Notes under the pieces: model-generated
Told to the model about the DNA's origin: nothing
What the model saw: only the letters and a program-made list of their open reading frames with translations
The model's database searches: none
Shown: positions 1 through 10,076 of the stretch, piece by piece
Layout of the letters: every line of letters begins with the position of its first letter
Numbering within the stretch: position 1 is the stretch's first letter
From: Avibacterium paragallinarum
Lineage (GTDB): Bacteria > Pseudomonadota > Gammaproteobacteria > Enterobacterales > Pasteurellaceae
Direction of reading: 5' to 3'
Assembly (NCBI RefSeq): GCF_900450705.1
Contig: NZ_UGHK01000002.1
Coordinates: forward strand, 1,802,970-1,866,969
Length of the DNA stretch: 64,000 nt
Translations under genes and position numbers: made by a program

Positions 1-561
1 GTTACTCAAATTTTGTATTTCTTTATTTACCACATATTTTTGCAAATATTTGATAATCTTCTCTTTTTTCATATTCATTAATTTTTTGTTTTTGGCGATT
101 TTTAAAGAATATTGGTATTGCACAAAGCCACAAAAGGGAAGATCTTTGCCTCTGGCAACATTCACTTGCCAATCTTTATTTTGTTCGGTTGGCTCGTAGA
201 TAACAAAAGCGACCAATTCATTGTTGTGTGGATAAAGATCAAAATGAGTAACGCCCGTGTTTTGATACACTCGCTTACGCAAGGCGATCCGATCCGCTAA
301 CGTGCGTTGCTGCCAATTTCTATCTTGCAACAGCTCGATTGCACTATGCCAATGCTCAGCACTTTCCCCTTTTGGCACATAAAAATAACGTGCCACGCTG
401 CCTAAATCCTGTTGCGAAATCAGATAATAAGAGCTGTTATTATGCGTAATGGCTTCAGGCACGCTGAGTTGTGGCGAGGATACGCAAGCCGTTAATAAAA
501 GTGCGGTGCTAAAAAATAACGTTTTTTTGATGTTGTGAAAAAAGGCTAACAAAGGCTTCAT
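1..561 (-). CDS. partial lipoprotein, C-terminus outside window
   Basis: The frame opens at the ATG complementary to 559-561 and stays open to the left edge, giving 187 visible residues. A short basic N-terminus, a hydrophobic stretch and the lipobox LLTAC with Cys26 indicate a Sec-exported, lipid-anchored envelope protein. A USS (AAAGTGCGGT) lies inside the signal-peptide codons. The rest is hydrophilic and I recognise no family. It lies directly downstream of yaaA on the same strand, about 1 base from its stop, and so may be the last gene of a ung-yaaA transcript. Confidence 0.8.
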   Translation of the reverse strand, partial: MKPLLAFFHNIKKTLFFSTALLLTACVSSPQLSVPEAITHNNSSYYLISQQDLGSVARYFYVPKGESAEHWHSAIELLQDRNWQQRTLADRIALRKRVYQNTGVTHFDLYPHNNELVAFVIYEPTEQNKDWQVNVARGKDLPFCGFVQYQYSLKIAKNKKLMNMKKEKIIKYLQKYVVNKEIQNLSN

Positions 562-562
562 T

Positions 563-1339
563 TTATTCGCTCACCTCTCGTTTAAACACAAATTCTTTCT
601 CGCTTGAAGCGGCTTCATCAAACCAATATCCGCCAAGATCAAAGGCTTTTAATTGCTCAACGTGAGTGAGTCGATTTTGAATGAGGTAACGACACATTAA
701 GCCACGGGCTTTTTTCGCATAAAAACTGATAACTTTATATTTGCCATTTTTGTAATCTAAAAAGACGGGCTTAACAATATGTGCCTTGAGCTGGCTTTCT
801 TTCACAGATTTGTAATATTCGTCAGAGGCTAAATTCACCAGCACGTTATCCCCTTGCTCGTCTAAGGCTTGCTGTAAGGTTTGGGTGATCACATTGCCCC
901 AAAACGCGTAGAGATCCTTGCCTTTCGGGTTGGCTAATTTTGTCCCCATTTCCAAACGATAAGGCTGCATTAAATCTAGCGGGCGTAACAAACCATAGAG
1001 TCCCGATAACATTCTTAAATGCTGTTGAGCGAATAAAATGTCTTCGCGAGATAAATGCTCCGCGTCTAAGCCCGTGTAAACATCGCCTTTAAAAGCAAAA
1101 ATGGCTGGGCGTGCGTTTTGTTCATTATGATCTGCCGTCCATTGGGCGAAGCGTGCCACGTTGAGCGAGGCTAATTTATCGCTGATCGACATTAACGAGG
1201 CGACATCTTGCGGGGCGAGGGTGCGGCAAATGTCGATTAATTGCTGACTGTAGTCAGTTAAAGCAGGCTGAAAAACCTCAAATTTTTCTACCGCACTTTC
1301 AAAATCAAGAGTTTTGGCAGGTGAGATAATTGCTAACAT
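563..1339 (-). CDS. yaaA: peroxide stress protein YaaA (DUF328/UPF0246)
   Basis: 258 residues, the usual length for the family. I start it at the ATG giving [13 protein letters not shown], the conserved family N-terminus; an upstream in-frame ATG adds 15 unrelated residues. Family landmarks seen are the [15 protein letters not shown] segment, the [11 protein letters not shown] segment and the basic C-terminal ARGLMCRYL segment. In E. coli YaaA limits free iron and oxidative damage during peroxide stress, and DNA binding has been reported for the family. It follows ung by about 20 bases on the same strand, so the two are probably co-transcribed. Confidence 0.95.
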   Translation of the reverse strand: MLAIISPAKTLDFESAVEKFEVFQPALTDYSQQLIDICRTLAPQDVASLMSISDKLASLNVARFAQWTADHNEQNARPAIFAFKGDVYTGLDAEHLSREDILFAQQHLRMLSGLYGLLRPLDLMQPYRLEMGTKLANPKGKDLYAFWGNVITQTLQQALDEQGDNVLVNLASDEYYKSVKESQLKAHIVKPVFLDYKNGKYKVISFYAKKARGLMCRYLIQNRLTHVEQLKAFDLGGYWFDEAASSEKEFVFKREVSE

Positions 1340-1359
1340 TTTGAAATCCTTAAAATTTG

Positions 1360-2028
1360 TTAAACCGTTAAAGGCAATTGCCATTCAATCGGCAAAATGC
1401 GGTGCTGCTGTAAATACTGGTTGGTTTGAGAAAAATGCTGACAACCAAAAAAACCGCGATGTGCCGAAAGTGGCGAAGGGTGTGGTGCGGTGAGAACGCA
1501 ATGTTTTGTGCGGTCGATAAACTGCCCTTTTTTCTGGGCGTGGCTTCCCCACAGCAAAAAGACGAGATGCTCTCGTTGCTCGTTTAATGCGGCGATAACT
1601 CGATCAGTGAAGGTTTCCCAACCAAATTGCGAATGGGAATGGGCTTTGCCTTGTTCTACAGTGAGGACGGTGTTGAGAAGCAACACGCCTTGCTCAGCCC
1701 AAGACAATAAATAGCCATGCGATGGAATTTGGAAGCCCACATCAGCAGCCAGTTCTTTATAAATATTGACGAGCGAGGGCGGCGGTGCAATGCCAGGTTT
1801 AACAGAAAATGATAAGCCGTGGGCTTGGTTTGGACCGTGATAAGGATCTTGCCCTAAAATCACCACTTTCACTTGATCAAATTCGGTTAATTTGAAGGCA
1901 TTAAATACTTCATTACTGGGCGGATAGACAATTTTACCAGCTGCTTTTTCACGCTGGACTTGTTGTAAGATTTGCTGAAAATAGGGTTGGCTTTTTTCGT
2001 TGCCAATCACATCTTTCCACGTTTTCAT
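1360..2028 (-). CDS. ung: uracil-DNA glycosylase
   Basis: 222 residues, family 1 UDG, which removes uracil from DNA to start base-excision repair. The water-activating loop GQDPYHGP (Asp61) and the C-terminal [13 protein letters not shown] loop carrying the catalytic His are both intact. The start MKTWKDV is chosen because a Shine-Dalgarno (GAGGAT) lies seven bases upstream; a longer in-frame ORF adds 21 non-conserved residues. It is transcribed divergently from grcA, as I recall for H. influenzae. Confidence 0.97.
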   Translation of the reverse strand: MKTWKDVIGNEKSQPYFQQILQQVQREKAAGKIVYPPSNEVFNAFKLTEFDQVKVVILGQDPYHGPNQAHGLSFSVKPGIAPPPSLVNIYKELAADVGFQIPSHGYLLSWAEQGVLLLNTVLTVEQGKAHSHSQFGWETFTDRVIAALNEQREHLVFLLWGSHAQKKGQFIDRTKHCVLTAPHPSPLSAHRGFFGCQHFSQTNQYLQQHRILPIEWQLPLTV

Positions 2029-2184
2029 TTTGTTATCCTCTGCACTCATTCGCACTAAAAATAGTGTCGAGATTATAAAGAACCTCGCCATAAATGAACA
2101 GCTTCAATGCGGATTTAATTTTTAATTATTTTTTAATTAAAAGTTAAGAAAATGTTAAATTCAAATTTTTAAAATAGATTTATT

Positions 2185-2241
2185 TTGATATGTATCAATT
2201 TCATTATTTTTATTTGTTAAATTCAATCTGACCTATATCAA
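2185..2241 (+). promoter_or_regulatory. two FNR-like sites upstream of grcA
   Basis: TTGAT-ATGT-ATCAA at 2185-2198 is an exact match to the FNR consensus TTGATnnnnATCAA. A second, half-matching site CTGAC-CTAT-ATCAA lies at 2228-2241, 43 bp centre to centre from the first. Both sit 80-140 bp upstream of the grcA start in a very A+T-rich stretch. In E. coli grcA (yfiD) is induced anaerobically through tandem FNR sites. The same logic is inferred here. Confidence 0.75.
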
Positions 2242-2321
2242 AATAATTGAATTGATCAAATTTTTTGATAGAATCTTCTTCAATCCGTGATTAATTAACA
2301 AACAAATTTAGGAGTTTTTTT

Positions 2322-2705
2322 ATGATAAAGGGTATCCAAATTACACAAGCTGCCAATGACAATCTTTTAAATTCATTTTGGTTATTAGACAGTGAAAAAG
2401 GCGAAGCGCGTTGCTTATGTGCAAAAGGCGATTTCACCGAAGATCAAATCGTTGCAGTAAGCGAACTTGGTCAAATCGAATATCGTGAATTGCCAGTTGA
2501 TGTTGCCCCAACAGTAAAAGTAGAAGGTGGTCAGCACTTAAACGTGAACGTATTACGCCGTGAAACCTTAGAAGATGCGGTGAAACACCCTGAAAAATAT
2601 CCACAATTAACAATCCGTGTTTCTGGGTATGCTGTGCGTTTTAATTCATTAACGCCAGAACAACAACGTGATGTAATTACCCGTACTTTCACTGAAAGCT
2701 TATAA
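2322..2705 (+). CDS. grcA: autonomous glycyl radical cofactor GrcA (YfiD)
   Basis: 127 residues. The C-terminal half has the glycyl-radical signature [10 protein letters not shown] with the radical-bearing Gly102 and the family tail RTFTESL. GrcA substitutes for the damaged C-terminal domain of pyruvate formate-lyase, so formate production can continue after oxygen exposure. A strong Shine-Dalgarno (AGGAG) precedes the ATG. It stands alone, with FNR-like sites upstream and an intrinsic terminator directly after the stop, so it is monocistronic. Confidence 0.97.
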   Translation: MIKGIQITQAANDNLLNSFWLLDSEKGEARCLCAKGDFTEDQIVAVSELGQIEYRELPVDVAPTVKVEGGQHLNVNVLRRETLEDAVKHPEKYPQLTIRVSGYAVRFNSLTPEQQRDVITRTFTESL

Positions 2706-2713
2706 TGCATTCT

Positions 2714-2746
2714 AAAACCCTAAGGTAAGTGCCTTAGGGTTTTCTT
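2714..2746 (+). terminator. intrinsic terminator after grcA
   Basis: A perfect hairpin with arms AAAACCCTAAGG and CCTTAGGGTTTT and a short loop, followed by TTTCTTT, sits 8 bases past the grcA stop. Confidence 0.9.
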
Positions 2747-2879
2747 TGCCCCTTTCTAAATAAATACGCCTATTTATTTCACCGCACTTGTTCGCTATTG
2801 CTAGCGAATAGCACAAGATTCAGGTAAAATCGTGAGATTAATCTTATAAATATATTCACCTTGAATTTTATTATTACTT

Positions 2880-4676
2880 ATGAAAAATATTCGCAACTTT
2901 TCAATTATTGCTCATATTGACCACGGGAAATCCACCCTTTCCGATCGTTTAATTCAAACCTGTGGTGGGCTTTCTGACCGTGAAATGGCGGAACAGGTTT
3001 TGGATTCAATGGATTTAGAGCGTGAACGTGGGATTACCATTAAAGCACAAAGCGTTACGCTCAATTACAAAGCCAAAGATGGCGAAACTTATCAGCTTAA
3101 TTTTATTGACACACCGGGACACGTTGATTTTTCTTATGAAGTATCCCGTTCTTTAGCCGCTTGTGAGGGGGCGTTATTGGTGGTGGACGCAGGGCAAGGG
3201 GTGGAAGCTCAAACCTTGGCAAACTGTTACACCGCTATTGAAATGGATTTAGAAGTTGTTCCTATCCTGAATAAAATTGACTTACCCGCCGCTGAACCTG
3301 AGCGTGTTGCGGAAGAAATTGAGGAGATTGTCGGAATTGATGCCATTGATGCGGTGCGTTGTTCTGCTAAAACAGGACAGGGCATTGAAGATGTGCTAGA
3401 AGAAATTGTGCATAAAATCCCCGCACCTGAAGGCGATCCTGATGCCCCATTACAAGCCTTGATTATTGATTCTTGGTTTGATAACTATCTCGGCGTGGTT
3501 TCTCTTGTGCGTATTAAAAACGGCACGTTACGCAAGGGCGACAAAATCAAAGTGATGTCCACAGGGCAATCTTATAATGTAGATCGTTTGGGGATTTTTA
3601 CACCGAAGCAAGTGGATACCCAAGTGCTGAACTGTGGCGAAGTGGGCTGGGTGGTGTGTGCCATTAAAGATATTTTAGGTGCACCTGTGGGGGATACGCT
3701 CACCTTGCATAATAACCCCGCCACCACCGCATTACCAGGCTTTAAAAAAGTGAAACCTCAGGTTTATGCGGGGCTGTTCCCGATTAGTTCGGATGATTAC
3801 GAAGCCTTCCGTGATGCCTTAGGTAAATTGAGCCTAAACGATGCGTCATTATTCTATGAGCCTGAAAATTCCACCGCACTGGGCTTTGGTTTCCGCTGTG
3901 GTTTCTTGGGCTTATTGCATATGGAGATTATTCAAGAGCGTTTAGAACGTGAATATAATCTTGATTTAATCACCACCGCCCCAACCGTAGTCTATGAAGT
4001 GTTACAAACCAATGGCGAAGTGATTTATGTGGATAGCCCGTCAAAATTGCCACTATTGAATAATATTAGCGAAATTCGCGAGCCAATCGCCGAATGTAAT
4101 ATGCTGTTACCGCAAACCTATTTAGGCAATGTGATTACGCTATGCGTTGAAAAACGTGGTGTGCAAACCAATATGGTATATCACGGCAACCAAGTCGCAC
4201 TGACCTATGAAATCCCGATGGGGGAAGTGGTGCTTGATTTCTTCGATCGTTTGAAATCTACCTCACGCGGTTATGCTTCATTGGATTACGGTTTTAAACG
4301 TTTCCAAGCGGCAGATATGGTTCGCGTAGATATTATGATTAACGGCGAGCGGGTTGATGCCCTTGCTTTGATCGTACACAAAGATAACGCCCCATATCGG
4401 GGACGGGAATTGGTGGAAAAAATGCGTGAACTCATTCCTCGCCAACAATTTGATATTGCGATTCAAGCGGCGATCGGCAATCACATTATCGCACGATCAA
4501 CTGTCAAACAGTTACGCAAAAACGTATTGGCGAAATGTTACGGTGGGGACGTGAGCCGTAAGAAAAAACTGTTACAGAAACAAAAAGAGGGTAAAAAACG
4601 AATGAAATCTTTAGGTAACGTTGAAGTGCCACAAGAAGCGTTTTTAGCCATCTTACACGTTGGCAAAGACAAATAA
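2880..4676 (+). CDS. lepA: elongation factor 4 (LepA), ribosomal back-translocating GTPase
   Basis: 598 residues, full length. The GTPase motifs are intact: G1 [10 protein letters not shown]3 [12 protein letters not shown] and G4 NKIDLP. Domains II and V-like follow, with the LepA-specific C-terminal domain ending in the basic [16 protein letters not shown] segment. EF4 acts on stalled or mistranslocated ribosomes and affects initiation. It is the first gene of a tight lepA-lepB-rnc-era operon: lepB starts 11 bases after its stop. Confidence 0.98.
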   Translation: MKNIRNFSIIAHIDHGKSTLSDRLIQTCGGLSDREMAEQVLDSMDLERERGITIKAQSVTLNYKAKDGETYQLNFIDTPGHVDFSYEVSRSLAACEGALLVVDAGQGVEAQTLANCYTAIEMDLEVVPILNKIDLPAAEPERVAEEIEEIVGIDAIDAVRCSAKTGQGIEDVLEEIVHKIPAPEGDPDAPLQALIIDSWFDNYLGVVSLVRIKNGTLRKGDKIKVMSTGQSYNVDRLGIFTPKQVDTQVLNCGEVGWVVCAIKDILGAPVGDTLTLHNNPATTALPGFKKVKPQVYAGLFPISSDDYEAFRDALGKLSLNDASLFYEPENSTALGFGFRCGFLGLLHMEIIQERLEREYNLDLITTAPTVVYEVLQTNGEVIYVDSPSKLPLLNNISEIREPIAECNMLLPQTYLGNVITLCVEKRGVQTNMVYHGNQVALTYEIPMGEVVLDFFDRLKSTSRGYASLDYGFKRFQAADMVRVDIMINGERVDALALIVHKDNAPYRGRELVEKMRELIPRQQFDIAIQAAIGNHIIARSTVKQLRKNVLAKCYGGDVSRKKKLLQKQKEGKKRMKSLGNVEVPQEAFLAILHVGKDK

Positions 4677-4687
4677 AAGGAAAGCTT

Positions 4688-5719
4688 ATGTCAAAATCAA
4701 ACTTATTTTTTATTCTACTGATTGCTGTCGGATACGGTATTTGGAAATGGTTAGATCATTTAGGCTTGCCTAACACCTTTACCATTGTGTTGATTTTATT
4801 GACCGCACTTTGTGGGGTGTTATGGTGCTACTATCGCTTTTCTGCTTTGCCAAAACGCGAACGCCAAATTGCACGAGCAGAACAACGCAGTGGCAAGCCT
4901 TTGACGGAAGAAGAAAAAGCCAAAATCGAGCCGATTTCAGAAAGTGGCGAGTTTTTATCTTCTCTCTTCCCTGTTCTCGCTTTTGTGCTAATTTTACGTT
5001 CCTTTTTCTTTGAGCCATTCCAAATTCCATCAGGCTCAATGGAACCCACATTGCGAGTTGGTGATTTCTTGTTAGTGGAAAAATATGCTTATGGCATTAA
5101 AGATCCCGTTTTCCAAAACACCTTAATTGAAACAGGCAAACCGCAACGTGGCGATATTATCGTGTTTAAAGCCCCGCCTGAGCCAAATGTGGATTACATT
5201 AAACGCGTGATCGGCATTCCCGGTGATCGCATTCAATATAACGAGGCGGATCGCCATCTCACCATCACCTACGGAAAAGACGGCAAAGAATGCACAGAAG
5301 ATTGCGTAACCAAAGAATTTACTTACAGCACGCCAGAGGCGGATAAAAACTTCAACATTATCATTGGGCAAGATCGTGCGGGCAAACCGATTTATAGCAA
5401 TCAAAACCCATTAGTGCTTACTGAAAGTGGTGATGTTACCCACCAAATTCATTGGGATCCGCAACCGCCTAATGCCACTTATTTATATCAAGGCTACCGC
5501 CAACAGCACAATTACATCACCGAGTGGGTTGTGCCACTGGGCGAATATTTTGTGATGGGCGACAACCGCAACCACAGTGCTGACAGCCGTTTTTGGGGCT
5601 TTGTGCCAGAGAAAAATATTGTCGGCAAAGCGAAATATATTTGGCTAAGCCTTGATAAAAAACAAGGCGAATGGCCAACGGGTCTGCGTTTTGACCGAAT
5701 GTTTAGCAAAATTCAATAA
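4688..5719 (+). CDS. lepB: signal peptidase I
   Basis: 343 residues. Two N-terminal hydrophobic segments (about 5-20 and 30-48) and a third (about 92-108) anchor the enzyme in the inner membrane, with the catalytic domain in the periplasm. The catalytic dyad is Ser117 in PSGSMEPTL and Lys172 in [11 protein letters not shown]. The [11 protein letters not shown] box is also present. It cleaves Sec and Tat signal peptides. Its stop overlaps the rnc start (TAATG), so the two are translationally coupled. Confidence 0.98.
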   Translation: MSKSNLFFILLIAVGYGIWKWLDHLGLPNTFTIVLILLTALCGVLWCYYRFSALPKRERQIARAEQRSGKPLTEEEKAKIEPISESGEFLSSLFPVLAFVLILRSFFFEPFQIPSGSMEPTLRVGDFLLVEKYAYGIKDPVFQNTLIETGKPQRGDIIVFKAPPEPNVDYIKRVIGIPGDRIQYNEADRHLTITYGKDGKECTEDCVTKEFTYSTPEADKNFNIIIGQDRAGKPIYSNQNPLVLTESGDVTHQIHWDPQPPNATYLYQGYRQQHNYITEWVVPLGEYFVMGDNRNHSADSRFWGFVPEKNIVGKAKYIWLSLDKKQGEWPTGLRFDRMFSKIQ

Positions 5720-6408
5720 TGACAATGAATAATTTAGATCGCTTACAGCGTAAAATCGGCTATCAATTCCAAGAGGTAAAATGGCTAAAGCAAGCCCTCA
5801 CTCATCGCAGTGCGGCAAAAAATCATAATGAACGCTTGGAATTTTTAGGCGATGCCATTTTGAACTACACCATTGCTGATGCGTTGTATCAGCAATTTCC
5901 TAAATGTAACGAGGGCGAGCTAAGCCGAATGCGTGCTACCCTCGTGCGTGAACCCACCCTTGCTCAGCTTGCCAGAGCTTTCGAGCTTGGCGACTATATG
6001 CAGCTTGGTCCTGGGGAACTCAAAAGTGGCGGTTTTCGCCGTGAGTCCATTCTTGCCGACTGTGTGGAAGCCATCATTGGAGCGATCTCATTAGATCGCG
6101 ATCTGCCTACCAGTACCGCCGTTGTCCGTAACTGGTATCAAACCCTGCTCAGCCAAATTAAACCGGGTGAAAATCAAAAAGATCCGAAAACCCGTTTACA
6201 AGAATATTTGCAAGGTGCTTGCCTCCCTCTCCCAAGCTATGAAGTGATAAACATCAAGGGGGAAGCCCATAATCAAACCTTCACCGTAGAATGTCGTGTG
6301 GAAAACATCAAAAAAATTGACCGCACTTTTATCGGCGTAGGTTCAAGCCGCCGTAAAGCGGAACAAGCAGCCGCAGAACAAATCTTAAAACTATTGGATA
6401 TAAAATGA
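5719..6408 (+). CDS. rnc: ribonuclease III
   Basis: 229 residues. The catalytic RNase III domain carries the signature [12 protein letters not shown] and the second acidic site [10 protein letters not shown], followed by a C-terminal double-stranded RNA-binding domain ending [12 protein letters not shown]. It processes rRNA precursors and other duplex RNA, and would cut any antisense-target duplexes made by the prophage RNAs further right. The ATG at 5719 overlaps the lepB stop; an alternative ATG lies two codons later. It overlaps era by four bases. Confidence 0.98.
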   Translation: MTMNNLDRLQRKIGYQFQEVKWLKQALTHRSAAKNHNERLEFLGDAILNYTIADALYQQFPKCNEGELSRMRATLVREPTLAQLARAFELGDYMQLGPGELKSGGFRRESILADCVEAIIGAISLDRDLPTSTAVVRNWYQTLLSQIKPGENQKDPKTRLQEYLQGACLPLPSYEVINIKGEAHNQTFTVECRVENIKKIDRTFIGVGSSRRKAEQAAAEQILKLLDIK

Positions 6409-7328
6409 CACAAACAACAGAACATCACCAAGAACAGCCAACCTACTGTGGATTTATTGCCATTGTAGGTCGTCCAAATGTGGGGAAATCTACCTTATTA
6501 AACAAAATATTAGGACAAAAAATTTCCATTACATCAAGAAAAGCACAAACGACTCGCCACCGCATTTTAGGGATTCAAACAGACGGCCCTTATCAAGCCA
6601 TTTATGTGGACACCCCGGGGCTGCATATTGAAGAAAAACGTGCCATTAACCGCTTAATGAACCGCGCAGCAAGCAGTGCCATTGGTGATGTCGATCTCAT
6701 CATTTTTGTGGTTGATGGCACGCATTGGAATGAAGATGATGAAATGGTGCTAAATAAACTGCGCCGAGCCAAAGCCCCTGTAGTTCTAGCAATTAACAAA
6801 ATTGATAATATCAAAGACAAAGAAGCGCTTTTGCCGTTCATCACTGAAATTAGCCAAAAATTTGAGTTTAAAGCCATCGTCCCAATTTCTGCACAGCGTG
6901 GAAATAACGTTCAAGAACTGGAAAAAATCGTGCGTCAATCCTTGTGTAAAGGCGTGCATCATTTCCCTGAAGATTACGTTACCGACCGCTCACAACGCTT
7001 TATGGCATCGGAAATCATTCGCGAAAAATTAATGCGTTTTATGGGCGAAGAGCTTCCTTATTCGGTTACCGTAGAAATTGAACAATTTAAAACCAACGAA
7101 CGTGGCACTTATGAAGTCAACGGCTTAATCCTCGTTGAACGCGAAGGGCAGAAAAAAATGGTCATCGGTCATCAAGGACAAAAAATCAAAGTCATCGGCA
7201 CAGAAGCCCGTGCCGATATGGAACGCCTCTTTGATAACAAAGTCCATTTAGAACTTTGGGTAAAAGTCAAATCAGGCTGGGCTGACGATGAAAGGGCTTT
7301 GCGTAGTTTAGGGTATATGGACGATTAG
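6405..7328 (+). CDS. era: GTPase Era
   Basis: 307 residues. Motifs: [12 protein letters not shown] (G1), DTPGLH (G3), NKIDN (G4), and a C-terminal KH domain with the GHQGQKIK loop. Era binds the 3' end of 16S rRNA and couples small-subunit assembly to growth. It overlaps rnc by ATGA and is the last gene of the lepA operon. Confidence 0.98.
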   Translation: MTQTTEHHQEQPTYCGFIAIVGRPNVGKSTLLNKILGQKISITSRKAQTTRHRILGIQTDGPYQAIYVDTPGLHIEEKRAINRLMNRAASSAIGDVDLIIFVVDGTHWNEDDEMVLNKLRRAKAPVVLAINKIDNIKDKEALLPFITEISQKFEFKAIVPISAQRGNNVQELEKIVRQSLCKGVHHFPEDYVTDRSQRFMASEIIREKLMRFMGEELPYSVTVEIEQFKTNERGTYEVNGLILVEREGQKKMVIGHQGQKIKVIGTEARADMERLFDNKVHLELWVKVKSGWADDERALRSLGYMDD

Positions 7329-7420
7329 GCTAACGTACCTATATGTAAGTACGAAACTTAAAGCGTGTATTTGTACCGTGTTTCGTAAGGACATCTCGTT
7401 TGGTTTTGGAGATAAACAAT

Positions 7421-7531
7421 GATATTGCTAAATCAATTTCACTTTCATATAAGGCGTTGCTTCTAAGGCAGGACAAGCAGTACGGTGAGGCGAAGTAACG
7501 CCGTAGGAAAGTGAAAGAGTTTAGCGATATT
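7421..7531. repeat. nested three-block inverted repeat between era and der
   Basis: Three arms nest: ATATTGCTAAA (7422-7432) with TTTAGCGATAT (7520-7530), TTTCACTTTC (7437-7446) with GAAAGTGAAA (7507-7516), and GGCGTT (7453-7458) with AACGCC (7497-7502). The gene-free stretch 7329-7713 otherwise shows only a USS (ACCGCACTT near 7662) ahead of der. The fold could be an RNA structure, a long-range terminator for era, or a small non-autonomous repeat. Confidence 0.6.
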
Positions 7532-7713
7532 TTGGAAACTTTCATACCTATCTAATAATAACGAAGCTGTTTGGTTACAACCAGATACGAATTTCAAGAA
7601 GTTTCTCATTGTTCCTAAAATCCGCTATAATTAGGTTATTTTAAAAAGCACTTCATTTTACACCGCACTTTATTTTCGCGTTGTACAAAAAACGATTTAA
7701 ACAGAGGTTTTTT

Positions 7714-9237
7714 ATGACAACTCCCGTAGTTGCCCTTGTGGGTCGCCCAAATGTGGGGAAATCCACCTTATTCAATCGCCTTACCAGAACCCGAGATGCC
7801 CTTGTTGCCGACTTTCCTGGCTTAACCCGCGATCGCAAATATGGTCAAGCACATATTGCTGGCTATGATTTTATTGTCATTGACACCGGCGGAATTGACG
7901 GCTCCGAAGAGGGGGTAGAAGAAAAAATGGCAGAGCAATCTTTGCTTGCCATTGAAGAAGCGGACATCGTGTTATTCCTTGTGGACGCACGTGCTGGGCT
8001 AACTTCCGCAGATATTGGCATCGCTCAATATTTACGCCAACGCCAGCACAAAACCACCGTATTAGTCGCAAACAAAACGGACGGTATTGATGCAGATTCC
8101 CACTGTGCCGAATTTTACCAACTTGGTTTAGGGGAAATCGTGCAAATCGCAGCTTCTCAAGGGCGTGGTGTGAATGCGTTAATGGAGCAGGTATTAGCTC
8201 CACTCGCAGAACAGCAAGCCGTTGAGTCAGAAAATGAAAGTGCGGTGCAAAATCACGATGAAAATTCGCAAGATGAATGGGATCACGAGTTTGATTTCAA
8301 CAACGAAGAAGACACTCAACTTTTAGACGAAGCTCTTGCGGAAGAAGAAAGTGAGCAAGAGCAAAATATCAAAATCGCCATTGTGGGGCGACCAAATGTT
8401 GGCAAATCTACCCTCACTAACCGCATTTTGGGCGAAGAACGCGTGGTGGTTTACGATCTCCCTGGTACAACGCGTGATAGCATTGCTATTCCAATGGAAC
8501 GTGATGGTCAGCACTATACCATCATCGACACCGCAGGCGTGCGTAAGCGTGGCAAAGTGCATTTGACGGTGGAAAAATTCTCCGTTATCAAAACCTTACA
8601 AGCCATTCAAGAAGCCAATGTGGTATTACTCACCATTGATGCCCGCGAGGGAATTTCCGATCAAGATCTCTCGCTCTTAGGCTTTATTTTGAATGCTGGA
8701 CGTTCTTTAGTGATCGTGGTGAACAAGTGGGACGGCTTAGATCAAGAAGTGAAAGATCGCGTTAAATCAGAATTAGATCGTCGTTTAGACTTCATTGATT
8801 TTGCTCGCGTGCATTTTATCTCGGCATTACACGGCAGTGGTGTAGGCAATCTATTTGATTCAATCAAAGAAGCCTATGCTTGTGCGACGCAAAAAATGAC
8901 AACCTCATTGCTCACCCGCATTTTGCAGATGGCAACGGACGAACATCAACCGCCAATGATGAGCGGTCGCCGAATTAAACTGAAATATGCTCACCCAGGT
9001 GGCTACAACCCGCCAATTATTGTGGTACACGGCAACCAAATCGACCGCCTGCCCGATAGCTACAAGCGTTACCTATCCAACTACTACCGCCGTAGTTTAA
9101 AAATTATCGGCTCGCCAATCCGCTTGCTTTTCCAAGAGGGAAGCAACCCATTTGCTGGCAAACGCAACAAACTCACCCCAAATCAATTGCGTAAACGCAA
9201 GCGTTTGATGAAGTTTATTAAGAAATCGAAAAAATAA
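7714..9237 (+). CDS. der: ribosome biogenesis GTPase Der (EngA)
   Basis: 507 residues, somewhat longer than E. coli Der. It has two tandem GTPase domains, each with GRPNVGKST (near residue 10 and near 220), joined by an acidic linker rich in Glu and Asp, and a C-terminal KH-like domain ending in a basic [14 protein letters not shown] tail. It is required for 50S subunit assembly. The start [12 protein letters not shown] is chosen for its conserved position; an upstream in-frame codon adds 11 residues. A USS is encoded inside the acidic linker. Confidence 0.97.
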   Translation: MTTPVVALVGRPNVGKSTLFNRLTRTRDALVADFPGLTRDRKYGQAHIAGYDFIVIDTGGIDGSEEGVEEKMAEQSLLAIEEADIVLFLVDARAGLTSADIGIAQYLRQRQHKTTVLVANKTDGIDADSHCAEFYQLGLGEIVQIAASQGRGVNALMEQVLAPLAEQQAVESENESAVQNHDENSQDEWDHEFDFNNEEDTQLLDEALAEEESEQEQNIKIAIVGRPNVGKSTLTNRILGEERVVVYDLPGTTRDSIAIPMERDGQHYTIIDTAGVRKRGKVHLTVEKFSVIKTLQAIQEANVVLLTIDAREGISDQDLSLLGFILNAGRSLVIVVNKWDGLDQEVKDRVKSELDRRLDFIDFARVHFISALHGSGVGNLFDSIKEAYACATQKMTTSLLTRILQMATDEHQPPMMSGRRIKLKYAHPGGYNPPIIVVHGNQIDRLPDSYKRYLSNYYRRSLKIIGSPIRLLFQEGSNPFAGKRNKLTPNQLRKRKRLMKFIKKSKK

Positions 9238-9317
9238 TCCAACATAAAGCTTAACTAAAGATCACTGAATGATTAGTGATAAACAAACAATTAGTTTAAT
9301 CTTTTGGCAACAAGCAA

Positions 9318-9342
9318 AACCCAGCATTTGCTGGGCTTTTGT
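9318..9342 (+). terminator. intrinsic terminator after der
   Basis: Hairpin with arms CCCAGCA and TGCTGGG followed by CTTTTGTTTT, 80 bases after the der stop. The stretch 9238-9317 before it holds nothing else that I can see. Confidence 0.8.
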
Positions 9343-9362
9343 TTTAATGGCATTAAATGTTT

Positions 9363-9506
9363 TTAGTATCTACTATTTGATGCCCGTTTTCCACATTGAG
9401 AACCATCTTTAGCTCTTTGCCAAGAGTAATCACAATTTCCTGCATAAGCTGTACTTACAGTACCTAACAAGAACGTAGACAAAAGTAATAATGCAATTTT
9501 CTTCAT
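9363..9506 (-). CDS. small secreted cysteine-containing protein
   Basis: 47 residues with a textbook signal peptide (MKKIALLLLSTFLLG, likely cleaved after Ala at AYA-GN) and a mature part of about 25 residues with two cysteines (NCDYSWQRAKDGSQCGKRAS). A Shine-Dalgarno GGAGAA lies 6 bases before the ATG. It is likely periplasmic or secreted with one disulfide. I have a general memory of similar small proteins with CD-W-xA-DGS-CG-RA motifs in Pasteurellaceae, but can assign no function. Confidence 0.8.
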   Translation of the reverse strand: MKKIALLLLSTFLLGTVSTAYAGNCDYSWQRAKDGSQCGKRASNSRY

Positions 9507-9641
9507 TTTTTCTCCTGAATGTTAGTTTATGGATTAAATCCAATGCTGATTATACATTTTTTTTACTAAAATAAAACCGCTTTGGTTTTTATTTAAACTG
9601 ATTAGGTTTAAAAATATTTTGAGATCAGCATAATTTACTCC

Positions 9642-10007
9642 ATGAAAATAAAAACAGAACGAGAAAAGTTTGGTGAGCGTATTAAGTTGGCTCTAACTGG
9701 TGCTAATCTTTCTCAATTAAAGAATAGGGATCTTGCAACTAAATTTAATCTCCTCCATCCGCTTTAGCCTACTACTCCACAAGCTGTCTATAAATAGGCG
9801 AACGGTTTGTCTGTCCCCTCTCCAGATAAAATATCAACACTCTCAAATTTGCTTAATGTTTCAACAGATTGGCTAAGATATGGGATTGATGAGAATGATA
9901 GAATGGCTAATTTATCTGAATTAGATGATATATTTATCAGTATGTTTCTCAATTTAACCAATGAACAAAAAAAGATTATTGTTGATGTGATAAGAAATTT
10001 TAAATAA
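9642..10007 (+). pseudogene. XRE-family repressor with two in-frame TAG codons
   Basis: One continuous frame from the ATG at 9642 to the TAA at 10007 reads as a phage-type helix-turn-helix repressor. It has KFGERIKLAL, then TTPQAVYK-stop-ANGLSVPSPDKISTL, then a WLRYG motif and an oligomerisation tail. Codons 42 (probably CAG) and 52 (where the family has Trp, TGG) are both TAG. The frame is otherwise intact, so decay is by point mutation. It sits alone between der and rnr, probably as a relic of a lost mobile element. Confidence 0.8.
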
Positions 10008-10076
10008 ATCCATTTCTTGTTTTTTTCTTCTTCAAATGTCAAACTTACCCATCTCCGCCACATTAAGGAAACCACT

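Noticed and set aside
112-300. 62-codon plus-strand frame at the left edge
   Set aside because: Shadow of the lipoprotein gene on the opposite strand, whose signal peptide and lipobox are clear.
7339-7545. 68-codon minus-strand frame between era and der
   Set aside because: It is made by the inverted repeat, has no ribosome site and no recognisable protein character.
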